64,000 nt of DNA from positions 153,170-217,169 of the forward strand of contig NW_022985464.1 in the NCBI RefSeq assembly GCF_010093595.1, read 5' to 3'. This DNA is from Mytilinidion resinicola. Its lineage: Eukaryota; Ascomycota; Dothideomycetes; Mytilinidiales; Mytilinidiaceae. This document shows positions 10,555-22,600 of this stretch, piece by piece; the first letter of the stretch is position 1, and each line of letters begins with the position of its first letter. A program made the position numbers and the translations under genes. The notes beneath the pieces are model-generated. The model had not been told where the DNA came from. It did not search any database and saw only the letters and a program-made list of their open reading frames with translations.

Positions 10555-11460
10555 TTAGTGGCCCGATTGACGACCCAGTCTCTCCGTTTTCAGCGCGTAT
10601 TTGATCACCGTCCTGACCATTTTCACGTTCGGTTTCCACTTCTCTATCGGTCCGTCAGGGTTTGACCCGTTGAGGTTTACCTGAGACGATTGTCCCCCTA
10701 GCATATACGACAGGTCACCGTACCGTTCCTTCCCTTCTCTAACCATGTCTTCACGAAGATGTTGGTATTGTTGGCAATGTAGTAGAAAGTGCCGAGTGTC
10801 TTCTTTCCCTTAACCGCAGCTGCAGAGATCACTCTCCTCGGCTCCAATTCTTGCTAGGAAGCTCCGGAGTTTACAGTGGCCTGTTCGGAGTTGGGCTAGT
10901 ATTTAGGCCTCAGTCCTTGTCAATTTGTTGTAGAGAGACCTGCCATGCATTCCTGGCAACGCCGAGTCGATGTTCTTAAGGTGCCTGCCCGTGGTCCATT
11001 TGTGGATTGATCTTGCAGCCGGTTGAGCCCTTTCAGACCTCCCTGCCACAGCTGATCTGAAACTGCCTGCTAGCCACGGGAGCGAGCATTCTTCGCTCTC
11101 GGGTTTTGTGGTTGCAGCTGCATGATTGTGTGCTGCCTCGTTTCTAGGTACTTCCTGGTGGCTCGGGATCCATGCCAGCCTGATCGGTGTCCCTCGCTCT
11201 TGACCTCTGCATAGCACCTTCGCGATGTGCCGGATTATGGCCTGCCCACTCTGGTGCGCTGGGTTCGCGATGGACTGGAGTGCCGACATGCTATCTGAGT
11301 ATACCGTGGCGCTCTGCGGCCCTGGACACGTGTTGAGCACAATCTCGGCCCAGTCCACCGCCTCCATGATGGCTCCAAGCTCCGCAATGTAGACGTTGAC
11401 TCTATCCTCTGTACCTATTCTACGTCGCTCGTGAGCAAGCTCTATGTTGTCCTCTGGGGG
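10555..11460 (-). mobile_element. 3' end of a LINE (Tad-like non-LTR retrotransposon): RNase H domain and C-terminal tail
   Basis: Reading the minus strand from about 11458, the frame shows a ribonuclease H domain: VNVYIAELGAIMEAVDWAE, then VYSDSMSALQSI (the conserved D) and RLAWIPSHQEVPRNEAA. A C-terminal tail with a KTLGTF-like end follows, in a second frame (10746-10555). The endonuclease and reverse transcriptase are absent, as in a 5'-truncated LINE insertion. The segment is not heavily AT-mutated, but its frame is broken near 10900, so it is not functional. Confidence 0.8.
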
Positions 11461-12063
11461 GCATCCGCAGAGAGACTTTATCTTGGGATGCCCCCACTAA
11501 TCTCAAATTGGACTAGCTCAATAGTAACAGCCAATTGGTTGCCACAAGGGATCAGTCCAGGTAGCGGGATCCTGTTCCTACATGATTAGAGAACAGAAAG
11601 CGGGAGTTAAACGATGCCCAGAAAAAAAAAATTAACTAACTTGGGGTGTGCGGTATTGCATCCCGTATGGGATTGTTGAGTGTACGGCCGTTATAGATGA
11701 GAAAATATAAAAAATGGGGAGGAGTGGGATTGTCAAGTGTGCGGATATCCAGAAATAGAAGCGCGAACCAGTCCGTGCGGGAGCCAATCCCCTGCGGAAA
11801 CCAATCCCCTGCGGCTCAAAATCCCCTGCGGCTGAAAATCCCCTACATTTTGACGTTGGTAGGGGCCAGATTTGGAACCGTAATCTGAAAACTAGAATAT
11901 AATACAAGTCTATTCTTTGCGCAATCCGCTGCCTGTATCTAGTATACAGAATTTACTTCTAGTCCTTATATTATATTGCAGAGGTTGTATATATATAGCT
12001 AACGCCTGCTAATAATCTAGTATTTACAGCTATATCTTTAAAAAAGTTAATATAAATACTTAT
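11461..12063. other. Intergenic/repeat-derived DNA with short direct repeats
   Basis: No gene seen. At about 11776-11850 the dodecamer AATCCCCTGCGG is repeated with small changes four times at 14-20 bp spacing. The sequence becomes AT-rich after 11890 as the repeat block begins. Confidence 0.5.
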
Positions 12064-12237
12064 GGGCGCTGCTAATACCACACCCCCTAATTCCTACACG
12101 TACACCCCCTTTTCACTGCGCGTACACCCCCTCCCCCCTGTCGTTTCACTACCTTCTAATTAGCTCAGAGCACTACGCCGGAGCTCCGGGCATTCACCTA
12201 TACATCACGTGATGCTATACGCGGGGCTATACGAATC

Positions 12238-12420
12238 GGCGTGCAGCCTTTCCGATTCGTGCAGCCTCGCCGATTTGTATAGCCTCACGTACGAGCTCAC
12301 GTACGGCTATACAAATCGGCGTGTAGCCTCGCCGATTCGTGTAGCCTCACCGATTCGTGTGGCCTCACCGATTCGTGTAGCCTCACCGATTTGTGTAGCC
12401 TCGCCGATTTGTGTAGCCTT
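12238..12420. repeat. Subterminal tandem repeats of the inverted-repeat element
   Basis: Eight or so imperfect units of about 18 bp, core CGATTCGTGTAGCCTCAC, alternate with TACGTA palindromes. Such subterminal arrays are often transposase-binding sites. The same motif family is present, in RIP-mutated form, in copies b and d and again in copy e at the right edge of the window. Confidence 0.6.
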
Positions 12421-12565
12421 ACGTACGAGTTCACGTAGTATAAGTATAAGTCTAAGTCTAAGTATAGAATAGAAATTCTATTCTAGAAGTGCCTACGTGT
12501 CTACAAGCATGCTAAACCTGTCAAAACCTCACCTTATTACGGCTCCTTTGCATTAAGCCTAGCCC

Positions 12566-12945
12566 CCTCGCATCACCGCCTCCGCCTGCTCAATATCTCG
12601 GTCAATTTCCGCCTCAATATCTTCATTATACGTCGCAAGCTGACGTAGAAGCTCCTCTCAGCTAAGCCTCTGTGCCTAAGGATGAGGCTGAGGCTGAGGC
12701 TGAGGCGTAGGCTGAGGCGTAGGCTGAGTACTATCTTGCCTCTGAGCTCGTGCCTTTTTCCGTGGTACCTTATCCTTTGCACCAGGCGGCCAGCCGCGCT
12801 TTTTAGCTGCAGGTGCAGCCGTAAGTGCAGCCGTAGGTGTAGCCGTAGGTGTTGCTGTATGCGCTGCTGTATGCGCTGCTATATTGTAGACGGAGAAGAA
12901 AAAGATGTAATTAATTTTAATTAAGGCCGCATTTGGAGAAAGCAT
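12566..12945 (-). pseudogene. Decayed transposon reading frame with an AT-hook-like motif
   Basis: Minus-strand frame inside element copy a. It has an Ala/Thr-rich leader, an AT-hook-like KKRGWPPGAKDKVPRKK, a PQ/PT-rich run encoded by a six-base repeat, and then an acidic coiled tail (YNEDIEAEIDREIEQAEAV). Two in-frame stops (TAG, TGA) interrupt the tail, and both fit C-to-T changes of CAG and CGA. AT-hook tails of this kind occur at the C terminus of fungal Mutator-like transposases, so this may be a captured 3' piece of an autonomous relative (inference). Confidence 0.45.
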
Positions 12946-13085
12946 TTGGAATTAGTAAGCAAGTTAAGCGAGCGAATCGGAGGCTACGGAGCACCCCTCC
13001 GAGCCAATCAGAAGGTGGTGAAACGACAGGGGGGGGGGAAAAGGTGTATATATAGGAATTAGGGGGTGTAGTATTAGCAGCGCCT

Positions 13086-13867
13086 ATACTTATATAGTTA
13101 AAGTTAAAGTATACTATAAATAAAAATATTTAAAAGCGATTAAAAACCTTTAATAATAAATTTTAAAAGTTATAGGAAAATTATAGTATAGATATATAGT
13201 TTATAGTATAATAATATAACAGCTAATTCTATACTTATACTACTATAGATAAGCTATTTTTAGGTCTAAAAACCCTTATATATCTCCCTTTTTCTATTAT
13301 TTTACAGGTAATTAACTTCTATATAAAAGGAATAGTGCTATCCCCTACTAGTAAAGAAAACGGCGGTATATTTTAACTAAACTACTAATAGGCTAATAAA
13401 AGTTATCGCCTGGCGCAGGCTAAGAAGAATAAAGTATATAATAGCGGGATATACTTTCCCTATATTAAACTCTAAGCCTTAACTTACTAACTTTTCGCCG
13501 GTTAAGTATATAAATATAGCAAATACTTATAGAAATAAGTAGGGCTAGATCTAGTTATATCTAATATAAAAATTTCTGCTAGTAAGTATTATAATAATAA
13601 AAAAGCGTACTAATTCCACCGCGTTTTCCTTTAGTTTTATATACTTATCTACTTTTAAGCTATATATATCCTTTTCCTTATAAATACTATATTTTCCTTT
13701 CTAGCCTTTTCCTTCTATTTATTTCTACGGTTTAATATTTTATTAATGCATTTTTTAACGTTATTAATTTTGGTTTATAATAGCCTAATAGTATTTTTTA
13801 TATTTTCCTAATTTTTTTCTAGGTTATTAGTTCTATTATTAAACTTCTCTAGCTAAGCTATAATATA
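13086..13867. other. AT-rich RIP-decayed repeat DNA
   Basis: Roughly 780 bp of strongly AT-rich sequence with few CpA or TpG dinucleotides and stops in all frames. No recognisable coding remnant. It is the host sequence into which copy b of the inverted-repeat element inserted. Confidence 0.5.
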
Positions 13868-14451
13868 GGGGACTACTAATCGTACACCCCCTAATTCCTA
13901 GATATATACCCCCTTTTTACTTTATATACACCCCCCCCTTTTAGCGCTTTACTACCTTTTAATTAGCTTAGAGAGCCCGGAGCTTTCTTTAGGTATTTAC
14001 CTTTACGTTTCTCTATATATAATACTATACGCGAGGCCGTATATAATACTATATATAAGGCTGTATATAAGCTTATATATAAGGCTATACGTAATACTAT
14101 ATATAAGGCCGTACGTAAGCTTATATATAAGGCCGTATATAATACTATATATAAGGCTGTACGTAATACTATATATAAGGCTATACGTAAGCTTATATAT
14201 AAGGCTATATATAAGCTTATATATAAGCTTATACGTAAGCTCGTACGTAAGGCTATATAAATTAGTATAATATAATTGCTTATATTATATATAGCCGCAT
14301 TTAGAGAGAGTATTCGGAATTAATAAGTAAGTTAAGCAAGCGAATTAGAGGCTATAGAGCAGCCCTCTAAGCTAATTAAAAGGTGGTAAAGCGATAAAAG
14401 GGGGAAACGGTGTATATCTAGGAATTAGGGGGTGTACGATTAGTAGTCCCT
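13868..14451. mobile_element. MULE/hAT-like inverted-repeat element, copy b (RIP-mutated)
   Basis: 584 bp. The ends GGGGACTACTAAT and ATTAGTAGTCCC(T) are inverted, and the flanks are the 8 bp duplication ATAATATA (13860-13867 and 14452-14459). The internal array of TATATAAGGC and GTACGTAAGC units corresponds to the CACGTGATGC/GTACGAGC units of copies a and e after C-to-T and G-to-A changes, a direct record of RIP. No coding capacity. Confidence 0.75.
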
Positions 14452-15224
14452 ATAATATAGTAATTAGCTTTTTTAAGGCTATAAACTTTTCCCTTAAAAT
14501 AGCTTAGTCTATAGCTAAGTTAATTAGCTAAGGCACCTAGTTTCTTAATTATCCCTAATAAAGTAAGTTAAAGCCTAAGGAAATTTATTTAAAAAAATTA
14601 CCTAGTTAACTATATAGAAATAATAAAAAAAAACACGATGTAATTAACTCTATAGTATTTTAGAAATATAACCTAAAAAGGGCCCCTAGGGGCTATCTAA
14701 AGCCCTATAAACAATTATACGCAGCCTTAAAGCCCTATAAGTAGTACCGGCGGCGTTGCAGTAGGTATACCGCGAATTACAACCCCTAACGCGCAGCCGC
14801 CCTAGTAATAGCATTAATAACAACAATAATAACAACGCTAAAACTAATACTAAAACCCGAAGCCTATTAAAAATATCTACTAGGACGTCTAAAACCTTGT
14901 TAACAAAGCATACGGTATATAAAACCTCTTGCGGAATAAGCTAATCTAATTCCTTAAGATAAATACAATCGTCTAAACCCTCTACAACTTTACAGAACGC
15001 GTCCTATTCGGCCTCTCGGATACCGCGAACGACCTATAGTAGACACTATAGAAAAGGTTGATAAAAATAATAGAGGATATAAAAAAGGAGGTATATACGT
15101 TGTTAATACACGGGAAAACGTATACTGCAGCAGTAGCAGCAGGCATAACACTATTAGCTATACTAAGCGGTATAGCTGCGCAATATAGGAAGGCAGCAGG
15201 AAATAGGTAGTATACAGGGCAACC

Positions 15225-15368
15225 TACGCATACTACGCATACTACGCATACTACGTATACTACGCATACTACGCATACTACGCATACTACGCATACTGCG
15301 CATACTACACACACTACGCATACTACGCATACTACGCATACTATGCATACTGTGTATACGACGCATAC
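15225..15368. repeat. Tandem array of 16 nine-base units
   Basis: Sixteen consecutive units of TACGCATAC or close variants (144 bp). In the plus frame this encodes His-Thr-Thr repeats within the presumed LINE ORF1 region. On the minus strand it produces a spurious Val-Cys repeat frame. Confidence 0.9.
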
Positions 15369-15499
15369 TACGCCGCCTATATCACGCACCCACCTAACAG
15401 CTGTATCCACCCGTATACCGCAGCCCCTATATATATCGCAGCCTATACAGCACTACCCCCACATACATCATTCAATTCAAGGACCAACGCCTTGACGAA

Positions 15500-15532
15500 G
15501 GGCACGCGTGCGAAACGACAGCACGCGTGCCC
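15500..15532. repeat. Perfect hairpin with 12 bp arms
   Basis: GGGCACGCGTGC (15500-15511), a 9 base loop (15512-15520) and GCACGCGTGCCC (15521-15532) form a perfect inverted repeat. Each arm itself contains the palindrome GCACGCGTGC. It sits in a GC-normal island within the RIP-mutated LINE. Confidence 0.85.
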
Positions 15533-17885
15533 TCACGCTAATCCTAAACCAGCTCACTACTCCGGAATCAACTCGACCCGCGCCTAGGAGGACGACTGCA
15601 AAACCCGGACAGATTTAGGAAGACGCATCACGATGGCTTATTCCGTGGTGGACGTGATAGATCTACCACGTGTCCCCAATAGCTATACAACAACGAGAAG
15701 AGCGCTCAGCGCTATACACCGCAGAGGACGGGGTTTTCATCCGAACGCTGCATGGCAGCAAACGGTTTCTCCTTGTAAACTAGCCTAGATAGAACAGCTG
15801 CATGGACCCTAACGGGAGCTACACCAGCGTAATAGAATTTAATAATAATACAGGGCAACCTATAAATATCTATAAAATTACTATCTATATTAAGGATAAT
15901 AATAAGCGAACTATAACTATAGTAGATATAAATATAACTATTACCTAGAAGCTTTAAGCAGCCGGACTACTAGATATAATAAAGATTAGCGGTATAAAAA
16001 AGCTATAGAGTAGAGATATTAAGGTATATATTACGGATAAGGCTATAAAAAAAGCACTGCTTAAAAAAAGGGAATAGGTGCAGGTACTAGGTAAAACAGC
16101 ACGTATATAACTGCCCGCAGTGCTAATAGAAGTGTATAAAGTACCTAAAAACTCGGACCTAGAAAGCTAAATACTTAAAGATAATATTATTAGGGCTAAC
16201 GCGATAATTAACCTAGGCCTAGTTATTAAGAAAATAATATAGAAGAATAAAAAGGGTATTAAGGCTGTGCGAGAGGACCTAGGCTAACACGCTAGCTTAA
16301 TTATTACTAGCGTGTATATAGAAGTAATAGCAGATAAAGCTATTATAAAAAGATTTATAATAAGTAGATAATTACTAGTAGCCTTAAAATATAAAGTAGG
16401 CTTTATAGCTATATAGTGCTTTAGATGCCAGGGCTATAGGTATATTATAAAATACTATAAAAAGGATATTTAATATATAGTATATATAGGGGAATATAAT
16501 ATAAGATAATATACAGCAATAGATACTAAAAAGTGCGCTAACTATAAGAAAAACCACCCGGTATATAGTGCCGAATATAGTATAAGAAAAGGGGCTTAGC
16601 TACAAGCTATATTAAAGAGGTGGGCAACGCTATACTAATATAATACTAATAAGGGGCCGAGCTTATATATACTTTAGGCCCCGCTAGGGGTATATATAAC
16701 CTTAACCTAGTCTAGGAAAAAAAAAGCTACTAATAATAATATACGCGAAGGTAGTATAGAACTAGGGCCAGCGCTAACAGTACTAAAAAGAGTAGAACAA
16801 CCGAAGATATTTAAGCATCCTAATAAAAACCTAAGCTAGCTAAAAATTAATAGAATAATATAGACTGCTTATTTAACGCAGTAATTTTCCTATTTAACGC
16901 CTTTTTAGATACTATATACTTTTCGCTTTATATTACTATTTTTATAGCCTCTAACCTAGTTAACTTAATTAATAATATATAGAGATATAGATAGACTTTT
17001 ACAATTTAAAACTGTTACCTAAGTGCCGTTCTTATAGGAAAATAATATAAGCTAGCAACTATATACTAAAATAGGTGCAGTAAACGCTGCAGATACTATA
17101 GATATAGTTTAATATTAGAATAACCTAGTATACTTACTATTATATAGTATAACGTTAATAAAAGCCGTAAAACCTAGAAGAAGTTCCTAGAAAAAGCGGA
17201 AAGAGCCCAGCCTTAACTACTAGTACTAGTAATATAAAAGCTATAGAAAAATATATAGTAATAAAAGTATATAATATTCTATATAAAGTCCTATTATCTT
17301 TTATATAAAGAAAGCCTATATATAAAAACGTGCATATATATTAATAAAAACCTCGATATTAACTAGTAGTTAGTAGAGTACTACTTACCGGACCTTATTA
17401 CCCTTTTTCTCTATACCGGTAGAAAGGATATCTAAATTTATAATATCTATAACCCGAAACTAAATAGAATTATAGCCGCACTACCCCTACTACTAAATAA
17501 TAATAATGCGGAGCACGTTTTTATAGGTAATATAAACCTATATTACCTATTATAGAGAGGAATATAAGTAATAAATATAAAGAAGTAAGCAGAGGAGCTT
17601 ATCTATATTATAATAGAAGCAGGAATAGACCTAGCTATAGAAAAAGGTATAGAAATATAGGTAAAAGGAATATTATAGTCTATAATTAACCTTATATTTA
17701 TAATAGAATAGCTAATAGAATAAACTACTTCCTATATAGTATAAAAGGAATAGAACTATAATTTAGATTACCGCCCTATATATATAGAGTTTAATATTAC
17801 CCTACTAAGCGCAGTAGAATAGCTATAATATTAGCTATAGAAAAATACTAACTAGAAAAAGGTGCAGGAGCACCTTTAAACTTAG

Positions 17886-18295
17886 TGTTACGGTATCGAC
17901 TATAATACTCTACCTACCGAAATTCTGCCGCAGATTGCTATAACTCTAGTAATCTGCACCGGCCTACTACTATTAGCCGGCCTTCTGCCCTACCTACTCT
18001 ACTCTGCTCCCGTTTTACTTCCGCTTCCTATTCTATCCCGCTCTAGCTACCTACCGGCTGCCCCTTTTTCCTATTACCTAATCTGGTAAAAACCTCGTGT
18101 ATATACGTGCCACGCGCTGAAACGGTATAGAGGCTATACGCCACGCGCTTAGCCACGCCCTTATATTTAGTAGCCTGTTTCCCGTTTTCCTATTTTTTAT
18201 ACAACGTCTTAATTTTCTATATAGTATTGTATATAGCACCTAATTAACGCTTCTTTTTAAGCCCTTAACCTTTTGCGTGTAGCGCTATTATAATA
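17886..18295 (+). repeat. 5' LTR of Gypsy family 1, older copy
   Basis: 410 bp LTR starting TGTTACGGTATCGAC and ending CGCTATTATAATA (from ...TAACA by C-to-T change). It is the reverse complement of the LTRs at 19193-19602, 24752-25161 and 41711-42120. It belongs to the truncated plus-strand copy that continues to 19192 and resumes at 25167. Confidence 0.85.
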
Positions 18296-19192
18296 TTATA
18301 TTATATTAACTTTTACTACTATAAATACCCCTGCCGACCTAATTATAATACTTTTAGAGCTTATTAGCTCTATAAAGAAATAGCAGGCTGCTATAATAGA
18401 AGTTCTATCCGCCTAAAAATAGGAAATTACTGTTCTATAGAAGGAAGTAGCCGCAATTTAGTCTAAATCTACCTCTATTCTACTACTAGCGCCTAACTAA
18501 TAATTTATAGGGCCTTCTGTTTATAAATTAAATAATAGTTTAATACCTGCTAATAATATAAACTATATATAGACCCTAACTATTAAAGTTACTCTGCTAA
18601 CTTTAATAGACTTTTCTCTAATAGCTACCGCCCTACTAACTCTAAAGACTAAATATCTAATTAACCCTTTAATATTTAAGGGGAGTTAAAAGGAACTTCT
18701 AATTTTTATCCGATAACTACAGTATAAACTAGAAGAAAATGCTAATTAATACCTAACTAAACATGCTCGCCTGCTATATACTTACTCTTAATTAGAATCT
18801 AACCTATTAACGCTTATTAACCCTTTAATAAACTAAAATATCTATACTATTAATTAACTTATCTAATTCCTGCAGGCTATATATAGTAATCCGAACTAGA
18901 AACTTATATTCTTAAATTAACTCTATATACTAAAGTAAGAAAGGCGTGCCTTTATATTATACTTTACTAAATTCCGATAACTTACCGCTAATATAGATCT
19001 AAATAAAGCTAGCCTAATAACTTAGCTCTAATACTTCTTTTTTAATAAACTCTGCTATATAATAGTTAGCGCTACTACCTCGGATAATCTAAATAATTAT
19101 ACTAACTTAATTACAAAGTATAATAATAATCTATAATTTCTGCCCGGCCGACCCTTTTAATATTCCCTTCTATTATAAAAGAACCTAAATAT

Positions 19193-19602
19193 TATTACGA
19201 TAGCGCTATACGCAAAAGGTCGAGGGCTTAAAGAGGAGCGTTAATTAGGTGCTATATACAATGCTACGTGGAGAATTAAGACGTTGTGTAAGGAACAGGA
19301 AGACGGGAGACGGGCCACCGGATATAAGGGCGTGGCCGAGCGCGTGGCGTACGGCCTCTATGCCGTTTCGGCGCGTGGCACGCATATACGCGAGGTCCTT
19401 ACCAGATCAGGTAATAGGAAAAGGGGGCAGCCGGTAGGTGGCTGGAGCGGGACAGAATAGGAAGCGGAAGCGAGACGGGAGCGGAGCAGGGCAGGCAGAG
19501 CAAGAGGCCGGCCAACAGTAGTAGGCCGGTGCAGATTGCTGGAGTTGTAGCAATCTGCGGCAGAATTTCGGTAGGTAGGGTGTCGCGGTCGATACTATAA
19601 CA
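19193..19602 (-). repeat. 3' LTR of Gypsy copy A
   Basis: 410 bp. In plus orientation it runs from TATTACGATAGCG to GTCGATACTATAACA. It is the less mutated of the pair and keeps more CpG and CpA sites than the partner at 24752-25161. Confidence 0.85.
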
Positions 19603-22600
19603 GTACCCCCCTTCTAAACCTAAGTCTCTTGGCGAGTAGAAGGCGCTATTTATAATATATACGGCTATTTATCGGGAGTAGGGCCGTGAATTAAATCTTA
19701 ATTAAGGTTTTAGGGTCCAGCAGGACAGGGCTTATCGGACGCAGGATTATAAGCTTCGGGGTAGCAGCAATAATAATTAGCTGCAGTAGTAGTATCCTTT
19801 AGGTCGTTAACAGGTTGCTAGGACAGGTTATTATATCCAGTTTATTAGACTAAGTACTTATATTACTTTTAGCGCCGGTTTAGGCGTATACCTTTAATAT
19901 AGTTAATATACTATTTAGTCTCTTTTTTAACTTAAATAGGTTTAGGTAGGGGCAACTCCTAGCCAGGCAGGTAGTTAGCTTGCGGAGCGGCAGGACAGAG
20001 TAATAAAATATAGAAGACAGGATATATTTTTATAGATTTAGGTAGGCCTAGTTAATAGGCGTATAGAAAGATAATCTATATAATTAGGAACTTTCCTAGG
20101 TTTTTCTAATTAAGCTTTTTAGTAGGTTAATTTATACAGATATTCTATATATTTAACTAGACTTTATTACCTACTTTATAGGCCGGTGCGCCTATATATT
20201 TTTAGTTAGTGTATTTTTTTATATTGCTTAGGCCTAAGTTATCTCTTTATAGATAAACTGCTTAATATCTAATATTTTATTAACTATCTAATTAGCTTTA
20301 AGTGCTTATAGTACTTAATAAGCAGGGCGCAGAGTTCCTAATAGCGGTTTAAAGCCTATTCTCGGGTGTTATCCTAAAATAGCAATAAATAGTATTACTA
20401 TTATTAATTTAGATTAGGTGTTATTTACTTTAAACTAAGCAGACAGCAGCTAGGTAACTTAGTTATCTTGCTTATAGTTTATATAGGTATAGAGAACTTA
20501 TTCTAGTATTAAATTAGCCTTCTCTATTTAGCTATTAGTTTCCGGGTGGAAGGCTAATAATAATTAGGCTTTAATATATAGTTACTTACAGAGTTTATCC
20601 TAAAATATAGAAATAAACTGCAATCCTTAATTAGATATATATATATTAGGCAATCCGTAATATACCTAAATATATTAGTAGAATAGGTCGGCTGTAGCCT
20701 TAGCTATAATTATTCTATAGGGAATTATATATTAGTACTTGCTTAGGCGGTCTACTATAACTATAATATTAGTATAGCCTTCGGATTTAGGTAGTTTAAT
20801 AATAAAGTTAATAGAAATATCTTGCTAATAATACTGCAGGACGGGCAGAGGTTTTAGGAAGCTATTATACTTCTTTTTTAAAGCCTTTATATAGCAATAG
20901 GTATAACAGTATACTATAAATTAGCAGATTATTTTAAATATATACGGCTAGTAGTATTCTTTTTAGAGGATTTCTAAAGTTTTTCTATATCTAGGATAGC
21001 CGCTAACAGGGGAATTATATATATAATAAAGCAGTTTAATCTTTAGTTTATTATTATTAGGAATTACTATTTAGTTGCGGAAGTAGAGCTTACTATCTCG
21101 CTTTTTATATTTGCTTAGGGTAATTTTCTTAGAGCAGTATACTCCGGAGCGTAATATTTCTAGGACTTCCTGGATAAACTTATTATTTAGGTATTTATCC
21201 TTAATAATCTCCTAAATTATTTAGTTGGTTTCTGTTAAATTTAACTATATAAATAGGTTAGAATAGAGCAGTATCTAATTTTAGGCTACTTAAGCTTTTT
21301 CTTATGCAGGCGCATTTTATATATAACGCGTTAAGGTATTAGGCTTTTTACTATACTTACTAGGTTAGTAGGTAATTAAGAAGTTAAATTAGAACAGGTA
21401 TTCGGACTAATAAGCCTGTTGGTAGCTTAACTGCTTTATAGTTATAAAGTACTGCAGGTTTTTATAGTTACTAAGAACCTAAATTAGGAATACTGCGCTT
21501 TTTAGTTTAGGCCGCTACTATTTAAAGCATTAAATAATTGCTAGAAGTTCCTTATTATAGATTTTATAGTTATATTTAGCAGAACTTAATTATTTTAAAA
21601 AGTAGGCTATAGGTCGGAGTATTCCTTATTTATCTATTTATAAGAGCACTCTAGTATTTATATAGTTAGATAAATTAGCCTTAATAATAATTAGCAGTTT
21701 AGGGTTAAAATAACAGAGGATTAGGGCGGTGGTAAATGCTGTTTTAAGTTGTTTAAATACCGCACAGCAGGACTTATTAAACCGGAACAGAACGTCCTTT
21801 TTTATAAATATAATTAGGGGAGCGGCTAGGCCAGAAAAATTGTTAATAAATTGTTAGTAGAAGTTTGCAAATCTAATAAAGGCTTATATATCCTTAATAT
21901 TATAGAGAACTTCCTAGTTATAGATATTTTTAATCTTATTCGGGTTTATACTAATTCCGCCGGTTAATATTATATACCCTAGGTAGGTAACCTTATTCTA
22001 ATAGAATTTACACTTATTAATATCTAGTTATAGGCCGGCGGCTTCTATTACTTCTAGAACTAGCTTTATATAACGCTAGTAGTTTTTAAAGTTTTCGCTA
22101 TATATTAGAATATTATTAATATATACAGTATAGAATATATCTAAGTATAGGCAGAGCACGTTATTTATATAGTATTAGAATATGCTAGAAGTATTAGCTA
22201 ATCTAAATAGCATTACTAGGTATTTAAACAGGCCGTATCGCGTTTAGAAAGTAGTTAGCTATTTATCTCCTTTCGCGATTTATAAGCGATTAAATACGGA
22301 AACAATATTAAGCTTTATATAGTATTTCGCCTTACTTAATTATACTAGGGTCTTTTAAATTAAGGGAATTAGGTATTAGTTTTTAATAGTTATAGTATTT
22401 AGCGCGCAGTAGTTAATATAGAATTATAGGCCTTCTTTAGGCTTCTTAATAAAGATAACCGGAGAGGCGACAGGTAATAAACTAGCATAGATAAATCCTT
22501 TTGCAAGGTTGTTATTAAGATACTTCCTTAGCACCTTTAATTTGTTTTATAATATTCTATATAACAGGCTAAATCTATATAGTTTGCCGTTTTTAAGCAT

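Larger units (their letters stand above)
12064..13085. mobile_element. MULE/hAT-like inverted-repeat element, copy a
   Basis: A 1022 bp element with roughly 100 bp terminal inverted repeats: the left end GGGCGCTGCTAATAC is mirrored at the right. It is flanked by the 8 bp duplication ATACTTAT (12056-12063 and 13086-13093). Poly-C blocks in the left end are mirrored by poly-G in the right. Subterminal tandem units of about 18 bp (CGATTCGTGTAGCCTCAC and variants) fill 12238-12420. It carries a decayed minus-strand reading frame (12566-12945). Copies b, c, d and e in this window have the same architecture. Confidence 0.8.
14452..17885 (+). mobile_element. RIP-decayed Tad-like LINE: ORF1 with zinc knuckles and ORF2 endonuclease
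   Basis: In plus-strand frames with many stops, ORF1 can be followed from about 15380 to 16700. Around 16417-16600 it has a gag-type zinc-knuckle pattern (CFRCQGYRYI, then KKCANYKKNHPVYSAE) in which several Cys/His have become Tyr. From about 17100 an APE-type endonuclease is legible: QYNVNKSRK, YINKNLDIN, then GNINLYYLLW where GDFNLHHPLW is normal, so the metal-binding Asp has become Asn. The reverse transcriptase is missing because the element is cut at 17885 by a Gypsy LTR. 14452-15380 is degenerate but glutamine/asparagine-rich and probably the ORF1 start. Not functional. Confidence 0.7.

Noticed and set aside
12209..12472. 87-codon plus-strand frame with repeated VASPIR
   Set aside because: Translation of the subterminal tandem repeats of the inverted-repeat element.
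15225..15368. CRISPR-like array
   Set aside because: Uniform 9 bp units without spacers in a eukaryotic genome: a minisatellite-type repeat.
14982..15410. 142-codon minus-strand frame rich in Val-Cys
   Set aside because: It is the complement of the 9 bp tandem array and has no independent coding support.
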